Source: Phellopilus nigrolimitatus (taxonomy: Eukaryota > Basidiomycota > Agaricomycetes > Hymenochaetales > Hymenochaetaceae). Taken from it: DNA of 64,000 bases. This document shows positions 45,696-57,430 of this stretch, in pieces. Both the position numbers and the translations under genes were made by a program. The DNA is taken from assembly GCA_021029095.1 (NCBI GenBank), contig JAJOHG010000003.1, positions 930,001 through 994,000 of the forward strand. Reading direction: 5' to 3'. The notes under the pieces were generated by a model that was not told the origin of the DNA, did not search any database, and worked only from the letters and a program-made list of their open reading frames with translations. The stretch's first letter is position 1, and every line of letters starts with the position of its first letter.

Positions 45696-48583
45696 TTATG
45701 TGAATGGCATCCGGATGCGCTTTTTGGTTGTGTACTGCTTTTGATGCAACTTACGCGGTTGCATAAGCTCGCGCTCCTCCCTATCCTCGCGCGCGCTGCC
45801 GAGGTTGTTTCCCAATCGTCCTTTGGCGTACGGGTTGCCGCTACCGCCGTATAATGAACGCGCACCGCGCACTTGCCTTGGCGTCGGCGTCGGCGTCGAC
45901 CTTTCTTTCCAGCCTGAGCTCGAGTATGAAAGGGGGCTTGCTTTACGCACGTCTGTTGCGTAAGTAGAAGATTCGTCGCCGTCGGGAGACTTGCGCTTCC
46001 GCGAATCGGAGGCTTTGCTAGAAGTGGAGGAGGCGCCGTAAAAATTGATCGGCGCGATTGTCGCGGCAGGGGAGGGCGTGGGTACAGGCGACGTTGGCGG
46101 CAGACCTGGAGACGAAGTGCCTGCGCCACCATTGCCAGGTTGATCGTCATTGTCAAGATCCATTCGGTCCTTGTTCGTCGGTAATGGTGATGACGACGGT
46201 CCTGCCCCAGTATCAGCCCCTGCTCCGTCACTGCTAGTTTGAGCCACGTCCTGACCATTGCGCGTGACACGCTCGCCCTTCTCCACATCGCTGTCATCTT
46301 CGTAGTCGACAAGAGGTTTCATCGTGCGCGACCCAGCCTGCTGCACCTTTCCGATTCTCTCTTTGTCTTTCTCTACGGCATTGATTTTCTGCTTGAGTGA
46401 ATCTGCCTGCGGGTCAGACTTCGGTGTCTCGGAGGCTTTCATCTGTCCATTGGGCATCCGTAAATGCGCAGGAATAACGGGCCCGATCAGTACCTGTGCC
46501 GCTTTTCCGCTTTTGCTGTCATCCGCGTCATCGTCCTTCCCTTCGTCGTCACTCGGCACGACCCTACGCTTCCGCATGCCGCTCGCAAGACTATGCCCGT
46601 TTAACGCAGCTTCCAACGCCTGACCCTTCTCGCGTATGTAAAACAGCATGTACGCGGTCTTCGTATTTGCTGGAGGCCCCCTTACACCATCGACTGAATC
46701 ATCGTTCATCTCGTACCACTTGCCGTCTGCGCCGCGCACGTGTGCGAAGTAGTGTCCCGAGTTCGGACCGCCGCCTACATGTGAAATGACGCCGTAGAGC
46801 GAGTATGTTGGCCCGAACTGGCCTTCGCTCATCGACTGCTGCAGGTTCAATCGCTCATCATAGCGGACTGGGTGCGTCAGCTTTCGCCCCAAGGGTGTAA
46901 AGCGCTTCATGTGCACAGTAAGAACAGCTGGCGCATCATGGATTGTGAAGCGCTTCTCCGCGTTTACTGGCTTTTTGCACCTATAAAAATGCTTAGCAGC
47001 TTATAATGAAAAGAAGGGCGATTTGATTGCTCACTTTTCGCACTTGTACTTGTCCGCCCCCTTAAGATAGTCAGGCGCAGTGAATTTCCTCAAAGCCTCC
47101 TTAAGCCCGTTAACATTATAGATATCTATGCTTAGATCCAGTATGCTGTCGAATGTGTCACTGTTGTGTCCACATTGTTGGCATGTCACCCGTGACCTTA
47201 GCTTGCCACCAAAAATCTTGTGCACCCAAGTTGTCTCGGCAATTTTATGATCAAGTTTCCTGCACATGAAATCAGTCGGCAGAACGCAGACAGTACATCT
47301 ACCTAAAATACTTACGGGGGATATCCGGAAAGACAAGACTTCTGCAACGAGTCGATTGCGTACCGCAGAAATTCATGTGAGTCCTCTTGTCGACCCTTTC
47401 GTAAGTGCTTAGCGATCGCTGAGGTGGAAGCAAGATGATTAAGAGCTTGCATATACGAGAAAAAGGATTAAACACACAGCTGAGGTTATTTGTGATGGTC
47501 CCCGGACTGAATGCATGACCCTTCGAATAACTGGTCGCCATGACTTGTTTCATCGAACAAGCCATACAAAACCCACTCTTCACTCGACCTGACAACAGTG
47601 TCATAAGTATACAGTCTTTTTAGAATGGCATGATTTGACATACATTGATCAACCGTCGAATGCGCCTCTAACATTCGAAGAAGAGGCGGTGTATGAAGTA
47701 GACATTGCAATGCGCTATTCAGAAAACACGTGTTTCCGTTATTATAGAGACCTGACCCAAGATTCTTATTTGCTGGCCATGACAATTCGATGGGTCGAGT
47801 AAACAGAGCACGCGTTTCTTGATCGCCAGCGGGAAGCTTCTTTGCAGGTGTAAACAGAGAAGCCCGAGGCGCGGGATGCAACTGAGGGAGGAAGGACAGA
47901 AATTAGCTTCACGAAGCGGCAGATGCAACACATCAAGAAAGCCAGTAGAAACAACAGAAACAAAAGTAGACTCTTTTGACACACAAAGGACGCGGCGAAA
48001 TGTCATGAATCCCAATACGCTTGTTTAGTCTCGCCCACTTGATCACGTTCAGAAAACGTGGCTAATACAACAGGCCGAAAGAAAAACGAACAAGTAGTCC
48101 GCCGCATAATAAAGCTAAACAAGAAAAGAATGAAATGAAACTACTGCGGACCTTACTCACCTCACTCGCTCCATTTGCCTTCGGCGATACATTTATGGGT
48201 TCGTACTTCCCCTCAACGGCTGCAATTGCGAGCGTGCCCGAGGACGAGCCCTCAACGAACTCAACGGAGGGCGGAAGCAGGCTGTTGAATGTCGCGATGT
48301 CCTTTGCAGGACGGAGTTGCTGATGCGCAGGCTCGCGATGGGAGAACGGAGTCGACGCTGGTATTGATGTGGGCGGCGATGTGGGCAATATGGTGGAAGC
48401 GGAGGAAGACGCAGACGCGACGGCAGCAGTAGACACGGACGGGGACGTCTTGTCAGCGGGCGGGGGCGGAGGTGGGGGCGGAGGCGGAGGTGAGTATGTT
48501 GTAGAGGGCGACGCGTGGCCTGACGCGTACATGGACATGTGGGTAGGTATAGGTGGCGGCGAAGTGGCGACTAGCGTGGCCAT
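45696..48583 (-). CDS. Ubiquitin-specific protease, USP36/42-like (peptidase C19)
   Basis: A cysteine deubiquitinase. Six exons fit: 48583-48161, 47881-47644, 47588-47478, 47418-47316, 47259-47035, 46980-45696, giving ~794 residues. The Cys box is [20 protein letters not shown] with the nucleophile in NTC; QL-type motifs follow ([20 protein letters not shown]); a zinc ribbon is formed by CQQCGH and KCEKCKK; the His box is [20 protein letters not shown] with YEMNDDSV. This spacing is that of USP36/42, nucleolar enzymes acting on ribosome-biogenesis and RNA polymerase I factors. The Pro-rich N-terminal exon (with P11 near 48475) is separated from the catalytic exons by a 279-nt intron. The ~400-residue tail is low-complexity and basic. 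The last exon may splice further at a strong gtaagt near 45753, so the C-terminus is provisional. Confidence 0.9.
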
Positions 48584-49097
48584 GGTAGTTTTCGGTGCAG
48601 TCTGCTGAGCGTCGGACGCGTTTCGGGCCGCGTCTGAGCGAGCGTCTCTCTTGTTCCCTAGACCAGTACGCTGTGGCTGCTCAGTGAAGAGGTGTATGCG
48701 ATGCGCCAGGGAGTAGAGCTTTCTTGACGAGCAGCGCAGAAAGGACACGCGATGTGTGAGGGCAGAGGGAGCGAACAGCTTCGGGGACGTCGACAGCAAA
48801 CAGCGTCAAAGATGGGGGTGTATTTGGATGACTTTTTTGACGGATGATTGGCGTATACATACCTTAGCCGGGACATTGATATTCCCACGAATTATAGCCA
48901 CAAGAGCAACATTACATATGTAAGCAGTCTTACAAAAGCTTTGTACGGTTGGGATAGAGGCGACGAGGAGTTGAATAGCAACGATTTGTATTATTCTGAG
49001 TGGTATTCGTTTGGATCTTGTAGCATACAAAAGCGAGTACATGCCGGAAAACGAGATTATCTACTAATTACTACATAATGCAATGTTGTCGAAAATA
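48584..49097. other. Upstream region of the USP gene and 3' flank of PAH1
   Basis: The USP frame stays open up to 48799 without a better start than ATG 48583. Otherwise AT-rich with no gene seen. Confidence 0.45.
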
Positions 49098-52000
49098 CTA
49101 TAGGAAGGGAACACTCTCCATCTCGCCTGTAGCCAAGAAGTCTTCGTCAAATCCCTCCTCGGCCGCCTCTTCCGGGTCCTCCACTTCCCCTTCATAATTC
49201 TCCTCACCCCCCACCTCTTCCTCCTCGTCGGAATCTGCCTGTGATCCAGCTGACCCTGGGAGCGAGCCGGGCATGCTGTCCATGCTCAGCCGTTTCCGTG
49301 CGCGCCGCTCAAGGTCTCGGTCATCCTCCGTGTCGACTAACGTCGATTCGAGCGTTTCCGAGCTCCGCGTGTGTCTGTTGCTCAACCGCTCCAATGATGT
49401 TATCTGGCGTAGCCCGCTCCCGCCCTCGCCGGCTTGCGTCGCCGGCGGCGGCAGCACGAACGACCTCCCGTTCTGCCGGCCCAGGCTGAAATTCCGGATG
49501 CGCGAGAACGTGCCCTGGTTCGAGACGTCCGAGTGTGCGCTGAGAGCTGGCGAAGGTGGCGAAAGATCGGGCAAAGGAAATTCTTGCACAGGCGTTTTCC
49601 AATAGTTAAAATCTGTGAACTCCGGAGCACCCCTCTGATGAACCGGAGGGAACATCTGATCGACGAGATCCGTCAAGTGAATGTACCTATAAAAACGTCA
49701 GTGAGCCTAGTGGAGAAATTCGCGCGTCATGAAAAGCACTCACGAAGACTTATATCCCGCCACCTCGAGCAGTTCCATCTTCACTTCTCCAGACGAGTCG
49801 ATGGTGAATATCCTCTGGCTCGGAATGTTCACGCTCCGATATGACAGTGCATCCGTGATTCGGTTTCCGAACCCGGCATAGAAAGGGTTGTTTCCCTCGC
49901 CAAAGAGACGTTGTATGTCACGCAAACACGCCATCTTAAAGACCTCGGGCTTGCGCATGATGACTTCACTAAGAAAATATACGTCTGAGTTTAAAGCATC
50001 AAAATCTCGTAGAGAACCATCGCACCGATGGAAGGAAGCCATAAGCCGGTCGGGGCTCATGACCACAGGCCCCTCAGGCAATTGGTAGTTATTCTGGTTA
50101 ATACCCTTGAGGTAATATCTCGTCGAGTCTGCCTGTCCAATTGCACGCGAAGTGAGATACATGATCCTGTACCCATTCCTACAAATATCGGTGTAGAGCT
50201 TTGCTACGCCAATGTGCGTCCAATCTCTCCCGATCATGGTAAAAACATGACCCAAAGCATCGGATCTGAAAATAAATTAAATAAGCACTAACGACAGTCT
50301 CACAGTCTCTTTAAGAAAACATACTTAGTGATGGTACCGTCGATATCGGAGACGACGACGGAGTCCGTAGACTCCCACAGAAAGATACTCGCTGTGCACG
50401 CAGTCACACCGGAAGCAGAAAGGGAAAACGTAATCGAGTTTAGACCAGCCTTGAGATCCAGTTGTTTCTGGCAAAAAGGTAAACCTTACGGAGAGGTGCA
50501 TTTATACCGGACCTGACTTACAAGCTGGTCCGAGGTCAGCCGAAGCGTTTTCGCAAAGCGCTTCCTATCATGTGTTTCGTCATCACTTGAATAATCTTTT
50601 GCAGTCGTGATCATTGTGGGAAACGGCACGGGTGTCGAGCTCCGCGCCTCCGCGCTGGGTGGGGCAGAGTTCGACGGGGCCAGCTCCGGACGGCGTGAGC
50701 CATTCTCGTCTCTACTCGACGTCCTCGCAGTCTGTGCTTCTTGTTGCTCGGTTCGGCTGGACCGCCACCAACGTACCCAGGAAGATGACGTTTTCTTCGG
50801 TGCTACGCGCTCTGCGCTGGGTTCCCGCTCGTCTGAGGATGACAGCGGCTCTTCTTCCTCGAGCGCACGTGCGTTGGTGGGTTTCGCGAGGGCCGCTTCC
50901 CGCCACTTCACCAAATAGTCCATCAGTGGAGACTGGTCTCCTCGCGTAACGTACCTGGAACAGTCAAAGAAACGACATTAAGAACAAAACATTGCATGCG
51001 ATGAAAGCAAGAACTTGCCTATCATTCCATCTCATCACCAAATTGCCGTCGCGAACGACCGCAGGGTATTTCATGAACCGGCGGAATGATACTTGACCCT
51101 CCCTAAACCGCTTCGCGTCCTGTATTTCATCCTCACCTCCACTTAGGTCTTCAGTGATGCTCAACTCAAACTCGTACGTCCGGCCACCCAATGTGACTAG
51201 GAACCGGCGCCCGTTGTTTTCATCTGCGGTGAGATCAGCACCTTCGTCATAGAATTGAGCGCCGGAAGACGACATCGGCGACGAGGGTGGAGATGGATAT
51301 GACTCCTGCGTCTTCGAACGCGTTGGCGTCGGCGGACGCATATCTACACTCTCGAGTTGATGTGGAACGCTGATGCTGCGTTCAAACCCTTCGCGAGACG
51401 GGGAGAAGGAGGTCTTCATGGGAGATGGCGTAGGGAAGGCACCCCATTCCCAAGAGTAGGCAGGGGGAGAATTATCTGAGCTGGTGTCTGGAGGCTCGGA
51501 GGATGCGCGAAAAGTAGGGGTGGTATGTGATCTACAAAGCCGAATGTTCATTTTCTTCCTTTAGAGTCTTTAAAAAGCAGATACATACCTATGATGCTTG
51601 GGTGAGACAGAGCCATAGCGTCCGTTAGGACTTGGTGATCCTGAATATACCTAAATATAAAAGACAAAAGGCAGAGGCAAATGTACGTACTGGACGTGTC
51701 AGGAGTTTGGGTAGGAGTGACTTGACCAGACGGGTCACCAGATCTCGGCGTGGACGGTCCTTCGAAAGAATCACTTTTGTATATTTAGATAGTTTGGATG
51801 AACGTAGATATTTGCGTAACTTACTACTCATCTGGCTCCTCATTAATAGTCCGACGCAAATTTGATCTCGACAGTTTTCGTTTCGTGTCCTTCATGACAT
51901 TCTCTGATCGGGCGTTCTTAGAGTGATAACCAGTATTGTCGAGGACGACATCTGCCAAGCCTTGCGTTGAACATATATAAAAAGACCAGACAGGGCAAAG

Positions 52001-52964
52001 GCGCTTACCTTGCGTATACGCAATTGTCGGCGGTTCTCCCTCACCCTTCTCCACATCCGGGAGCGCTTCATCTCCCTTCTCATCTGCCTCCTTCCTATCT
52101 GTCATACGAGCCAGTTGGTCACTCATACCATCATAAGCATGGTCGGTGATATTCCGCGCAGCGGCGACTTTGTCGTGCATGCGTAACTGTTTGTCACGCT
52201 CCGTTTCGACCGCCGCGCGAACAATAGCTTTTCCGAGGTGTGCAGCACCCCCGACTATATTCGATGGCTTGAGGACCTCGGCGTTCGACGATGATTGGCC
52301 GGGAGATGAGGACAGAGACGGCATAGAGGTCGGAAGGTTCGAAGTCGGCCTAGACAGACTGAGCCCGGAAGGTTGAGGAGATTCGTTGGCGCTCTCAGAA
52401 GGTGAGTTTAAATCGAGTGGTTCCGGTTCCTAAGAACGCGTCATGTTGTAAGACCTTGTTTTGTAAATAGAAGCGGACGTACACCAAGGGGCTTTTCCGG
52501 AGACATCGAGTCTGGCTCTTCTCCACCTGCTTCCTCTCTGGCTCCAAATCTTCCAGCTGTCACATCGACATTGCTCTGCCCAGGCTGGGTAGCTTCAAGA
52601 AGCGGGCTGGTTATTAGCTCGTCCGGCACATCGCCGTCTGTCTCAAACACAAAGAACGCCTCGCCAGCATCTCCGATCTTCATGTTAAATGGGATCTCCT
52701 GTCCATTGACGAGCACTTTCACCTGAGATCTCCGTTAGCAAAGTCTGACATAGAATAACAAGCCTGCTTTACCTTCTTGTCTACGGGACGCAGCACCTGC
52801 CATTTGCCAAAGCGGACGTGAAAGGGGCTGCATGCAAGCTCTTCCTCGCCACCCTCAGTCGTCCTGCGCACGACGATGACGTCTATGGCACCTGTCAGCG
52901 TCGAGGGGTTGATGTCGCGATAGTATTGTGATGCCGCGCTCAGCGCCCCACGCAGATAGTTCAT
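49098..52964 (-). CDS. PAH1: Phosphatidate phosphatase Pah1/lipin (Ned1/Smp2)
   Basis: A Mg-dependent enzyme making diacylglycerol from phosphatidate; it sets the balance between triacylglycerol and membrane phospholipid. The conserved N-lip starts MNYLRGALSAASQYYRDINP and includes PFHVRFGKWQVL, then after a 50-nt intron VKVLVNGQEIPFNMKIGDAG and EAFFVFETD. A long Ser-rich regulatory middle follows. The C-lip begins around 50460 (KAGLNSITFSLSASGVTACT) and carries the HAD catalytic motif in VVVSDIDGTITKSDALGHVF, then DWTHIGVAKLYTDICRNGYR, IMYLTSRAIGQADSTRYYL, GPVVMSPDRLMASFHREVI and GFGNRITDALSYRSVNIP. The acidic C-terminus (DSDEEEEVGGEENYEGEVED) matches the segment that recruits Nem1-Spo7 in yeast. 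At least eight exons; start ATG 52964. Confidence 0.95.
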
Positions 52965-53530
52965 GGTGCTCGAGCGCCTGAACCAGGTTCAGACAGAGTT
53001 CAGACTCCAAGGCCAGAGTCGTACGGTTCAAACCAATTTGCTTGGGGATTGGGGGTCCCAAACGTGAAACAACTGCGTGCGCAGCGTTGCCTGCGGCAAC
53101 AGCGAAGTCTTGCAAGTCTATGAACAGTGCAATTTTGTTTTGGAAGTCGGAGCAGATTCTGGTGAGAGTTGGGCGGGCTGCGAGGTCCAAGGATCGCACG
53201 TTCCATGACTGTCATGACACACTTCGGATTTCACGTGTTTTTTGAGTTTAGTCTACTGTTGCGACCCCATAAAGTCAAAGACTTTGACACTGCTCAAGTA
53301 CAACAACGCTTAGATTTAAATTGAAGAAATAAAGATACAACAGTTAGCTATTAGAGAACGCCGAGATTATTGGGGAACGTTGAGATCTACTCGGGTGTCA
53401 GTACAAGGCAAGTGACGACACCATCCCAATCCGGCATGTGTTATTGAAGGTCAAAGTGTCCAGGAACACGACGGATGCAAACTGCGAACGCATAACGAAG
53501 GTAAATCACCTGCACGCCCATAGCGCGTTT
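52965..53530. other. Intergenic region
   Basis: 5' flank of PAH1 and 3' flank of the F-box gene. An ORF antisense to and overlapping the PAH1 first exon (53042-53245 +) is a shadow. Nothing else seen. Confidence 0.4.
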
Positions 53531-54967
53531 TCATATCCCCAAACCCTGGCCGTCGATCCTCTTTGTGATGCACTCCGACATCCAAGGCGCGATCGCGTCC
53601 AAATCTGCCCAGATCAGCGACATGTAGTGACTTCTCCCGGGGCCAACGACCAGGTCGAGGTCCTGTAGTGCAGGCATCTCTCCAGAGTGCGTGCGCGTAT
53701 CCTGCGTCACGAGCTGTGCGGTCAGGAGCATCCCGCCGACCCAATAATTGCCTTGCTCTTCGAGCAGCCCGGCTCCTCTCCAACGTAGGTCTCCGCCTCC
53801 CGGAGTAAAGAACGGATAGTTCGCGTGCGAGGAGCTCGGTTGCGGATATGTCAAAGGTTCGTATACAGCTATAAAACGGTCAGAAGAACGAAATTCACTA
53901 AATGAGGTACGCACAATTCATCGGGGGAGGGTTGAAATAATTCGCGTCGCGACTGATCACGCTGATGCTCTCATCAAAAGAAGCCCGCGGACTAATACTC
54001 GACGCCTCTTCCTCTTCATCTCTGTGGATACCTGGAGGATGTAATAGTGTGCGCGCGTTCTCGTTTATGCTGAATGTGCTCCGAGGCTTGCACAGCACTC
54101 CAAACGCTAAGATCCTCACATCAGCAAACTCAACGACGAGCTAAAATATAACAATGAGTATTAAAAAGGTAGCAACGTCGAGAAGATCGTAATAACTTAC
54201 CCTGATGTGCGTCTCTAAGTGAGCTAGGTTGTTCTGAATTCTGGAGTTGGGATTTAAGCAAGAACAATAAGACTAACAAGATCAAACTTACTTCATTTCG
54301 TTTACGAGATGCAGAGGGTTGAACGTTCGTGATGAAACTTCGAGGAGGTTTGCCGATCCATTACGATTGAGGACGATATACCTGATAGCTATTAGTAAAG
54401 CTGAGCACCTTGCGGTAAATATAGAACGACAAACTTCGTCCACGCTTCATCAGCGGTACAGCTTGTTGTCGAGCGATGCCAGACTCTGTAAAGTATTCTT
54501 GACAATAAAGTTAGCTCAACAATCGCGTCGCTTACTTCATCGCTTACTTACTTCAGATACGCCGCTTTCCAGCTGCCTTCCTTTCTCCATTTCGCCCAGC
54601 CGGGTAGGAAACGACGTTTAAAGCATTCTTCATAATCTTGGTCACGAAGCGTTGGCCGCTCCGCTTCGAACAGCAGAAAATCGGCTCTCGCGACACTAAG
54701 TATGTCAATCCAGTTGTGACGTGGGACCGTTGAGTATTCTATGAGGTGTTGGAAACAATCCTCATAATTGCCATCCCTATCTCGCAAATTATAATTGATT
54801 GGCTTCTTCCACGGATTCAATGTTGTATCAGATATTATCATCCGAATGCGGCTTGAAAGACGAGATGCCGTGATGAGTGAGGAAAGGTCCAATTCGCTCA
54901 AGATTTCGGCCACGATTTCGACTGGTAAAGTATCAAAAAGCGCAAGCTGATGCCGAGAATACATCAT
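53531..54967 (-). CDS. F-box domain protein
   Basis: Residues 8-45 form an F-box: ALFDTLPVEIVAEILSELDL, then SSLITASRLSSRIRMIISD. F-box proteins link substrates to SCF ubiquitin ligases through Skp1. The gene starts at the double ATG 54967 (MMYSRHQ). The first exon runs to about 54551, and further coding segments include NNLAHLETHIRLVVEFADVR, SRDANYFNPPPMN and QPSSSHANYPFFTPGGGDL, ending IDGQGLGI at 53531. Splice sites between 54550 and 54120 are less certain. No LRR or WD40 repeats are seen; the C-terminal region is of the type common in lineage-expanded basidiomycete F-box families. Substrate unknown. Confidence 0.8.
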
Positions 54968-55049
54968 GGCTGAGATGACGAGAAGACAAGAGCTTAATTG
55001 TTAGCTGTAAAGTTGTTTGAATAATTGAAGCTGCTAGCAACGATACTGG

Positions 55050-55577
55050 TCAAAGGCAGAGTAGAACAAAGAGAGCCGTGGAAATGTCTCGCAAGGCGTC
55101 CATAAAAGGTAATACGGGTGGCTGTCCATCAGGGTCTTCAACGCGTCGATCGGCTCGCTTGACAACGTCGCGTACCGACGCGTGCTCGTTGTTCTTGTAC
55201 AAAAACGTGTCTAACAAGAGCATCTCTCGTAGTGCTTGTTTTTGTTCTAGTGCAAACTCGTAGATCGCGATCATGCGCTCTGGTTTTTCGTATATGAAGG
55301 CCGCGAGCAGGCCTCGAGGCACGACGTTCTCCCCGAGCCACGTTCCACGACCCCGTCTGCTCACCCGCCCTAGATTTTCATTCTCTAGCATACTAGACAG
55401 TAAAGACGCAGCGCGTCTTCCTGCACTTAATACACTCTCTAAGCTATCATCATTCGGAGCTTCCAACCTTCGAACATATACTAATCTACGCGCTCTCGCA
55501 CGACACACCGGCTTCCACGTCAAACCACTATCACTCACCAACGACCTTGCTCTGGAAGCAACATATCTCGCATATCT
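55050..55577 (-). CDS. Hypothetical protein or exon, start unresolved
   Basis: An open frame of ~160 codons with ordinary coding composition: SLVSDSGLTWKPVCRARARR, AGRRAASLLSSMLENENLGR, AFIYEKPERMIAIYEFALEQ and a hydrophobic end (DALRDISTALFVLLCL). No ATG opens the frame (the first possible codon is TTG), so a 5' exon is missing or the ATG lies downstream. The Arg-rich beginning could be a presequence. I do not recognise a family. It lies between the divergent F-box and zinc-finger genes. Confidence 0.4.
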   Translation of the reverse strand, partial: RYARYVASRARSLVSDSGLTWKPVCRARARRLVYVRRLEAPNDDSLESVLSAGRRAASLLSSMLENENLGRVSRRGRGTWLGENVVPRGLLAAFIYEKPERMIAIYEFALEQKQALREMLLLDTFLYKNNEHASVRDVVKRADRRVEDPDGQPPVLPFMDALRDISTALFVLLCL

Positions 55578-55715
55578 TTATTTTTCACGACCTACTTAGC
55601 ATTTTAACATGAGTCTCCCGATGGTATGCTTCCGAGTTTTTATGAGATTGCTTTGCTTCAGCTTACGCGGAACTTGTCTAAAAAGCAGCTGTCAGGAAAA
55701 GTCAAGACCCGTGCT

Positions 55716-56893
55716 ATGATTTCTTGTGAGGAGTGTGGACGGGAGTTCCAACGCAGTCGCAAGGCTGATCTGCAGCGCCACATACGCATCCACACGAACG
55801 AAAAGTGCGCGAATTAACTCCCGTCATTCGAACACATATTCACGCTTTTGTTTTTAAGGCCATTCGTTTGCCCTCGACAGGGATGCGGCAAGGCCTTCAA
55901 GCAATCGTCCGCCCTTAAAAACCATTCAAACTTCCAGTACGTCTTACATTTATCTTCCCTTGCCCCTTGTCTAGTTTTTAACATTTTTTATGTAGCTCGA
56001 GAGACAATGCATTTGTCTGCAGTCAATGCAATTTAAGCTTCTTCGACAAGCCGACGTACAATCGTCATGTGAGGGAGAAACACGAGTTGGAGTATGTGTT
56101 TGCATGCTCTTCGCCTACTTGCAGCAAGTTGTATGTCTTGATTTTAATTCTTTTACTGCGGCAGTCGACTCACTTCCATCGTGACAGCTTTAAACGCAAG
56201 ACGGTATTTAATAAACATATGCAAGACAAACATGGGATCTACTGCAGTGACGCTGATGTGGCCAATCATCGCGTCTCTGCCGCTGAATACGTCAAGACTT
56301 CCAACGGATCCAAGTCCACCTTCCACAGGAGCTCGTCACCTCTCCCGAGATTAGCCGACGCATTGCAAAATGTTCGTCCCCCGCGGATGCCCAGTTTGAC
56401 TCTCAACAACGGCGCTTATTATACCTCCTCTCCCGCGTCGTATGCGCTGAACAACAGTGCCTCAGTCCACCTCCGTGACCCATATACCAAACCCGATAAT
56501 GCCTTTCTCAGTACGCCGTATATCCAGACATCGTCATCACCCGACTTTTGCCAGTGGACGCCTTCAGGAATTCCCATAACGCCGGCTGACGCCGGCTACT
56601 ACAATGGCCAGTTCATGACTGGATCTGGTTCCGACTTCATGGGCATTGCGCCTTTGAACCTGACGTACTCGCCAGCGCCATTGCAGCAGAGCGTGCCTTA
56701 TCCGCCGTCATTATACTCCTCCGGTACGTCCTCAGGGAGCACGTCGGGAAGTGCAAGGTCATACACACCGAACTCGTCGCTCAGCCGCGCATCCTCCGTG
56801 TCACCCGTCAGCGCGACGAACAGCCTTGGCAATCGTTATACACTCAAGCCCGTCCCTCCTTACGATTCTTACTTTCAGAAAGCCTCGTACTAA
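55716..56893 (+). CDS. C2H2 zinc-finger protein, probable transcription factor
   Basis: Four exons fit: 55716-55804, 55859-55936, 55996-56130, 56188-56893, giving ~335 residues. Finger 1: CEECGREFQRSRKADLQRHI with RIH. Finger 2: CPRQGCGKAFKQSSALKNH. Finger 3: CSQCNLSFFDKPTYNRHVRE with KH. Finger 4: CSSPTCSKLFFKRKTVFNKH with MQDKH. Paired C-x4-C fingers separated by short linkers indicate DNA binding. The C-terminal ~220 residues are Ser/Tyr/Pro-rich (YTPNSSLSRASSVSPVSATN), as in fungal activation or regulatory domains. The frame is open from an ATG at 55626, but MISCEECG at 55716 directly precedes finger 1. Targets unknown. The next gene downstream is RPA135. Confidence 0.82.
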
Positions 56894-57430
56894 TGGACTT
56901 TACATCCGCTGCATTTCTTGTAAGATACTATTTTTATCACTATATTTTCTTTCAACGGACATCGCACTATTTTATTTTTTCTTCATTCTGCATTGTAACC
57001 TCATATCATTCGCCCTAATCCACTCCACGACATGCTCACGATGCGTAACGTTATATGCTTCCCTGTTTCATGTGTATGATTCTTATGTATCTCTATGCCT
57101 TGCTATGCTTACAATTCACTTTTTTTGATCCGCGATTCCGTTCGTGGCTGCTGTGATAAGGAAACCTGGACTCATATCACGACATGAAAAGCCTGATGAT
57201 GCTCATTATTCTTTCTTTATGAAATAGAAACCGACAGCGTTTCGAGGTGATTCGGCTGGAAGTTGTGGCTGGCACAAACGTCGGGGCAGCGGAGCGCCGA
57301 TCATCTCGTCCATAAAGGGTAATCATTGCATGCAAGTTTTAGCTTTAGCAACGCAAAAAGTTGGCACGCACATCGTTCTCTTTGCCTGTCCATCGGCTCC
57401 CCTTGCGGCTCCCCTGGGAAAGCAGCAAAT
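56894..57430. other. Intergenic region
   Basis: T-rich 3' flank of the zinc-finger gene and 5' flank of RPA135. The RPA135 frame is open from 57326, so a slightly longer N-terminus is possible. No other feature seen. Confidence 0.45.

Noticed and set aside
47879..47881. Start of the USP at 47881
   Set aside because: The codon there is TTG directly after a cctcag acceptor; the frame continues from the upstream exon ending at 48161.
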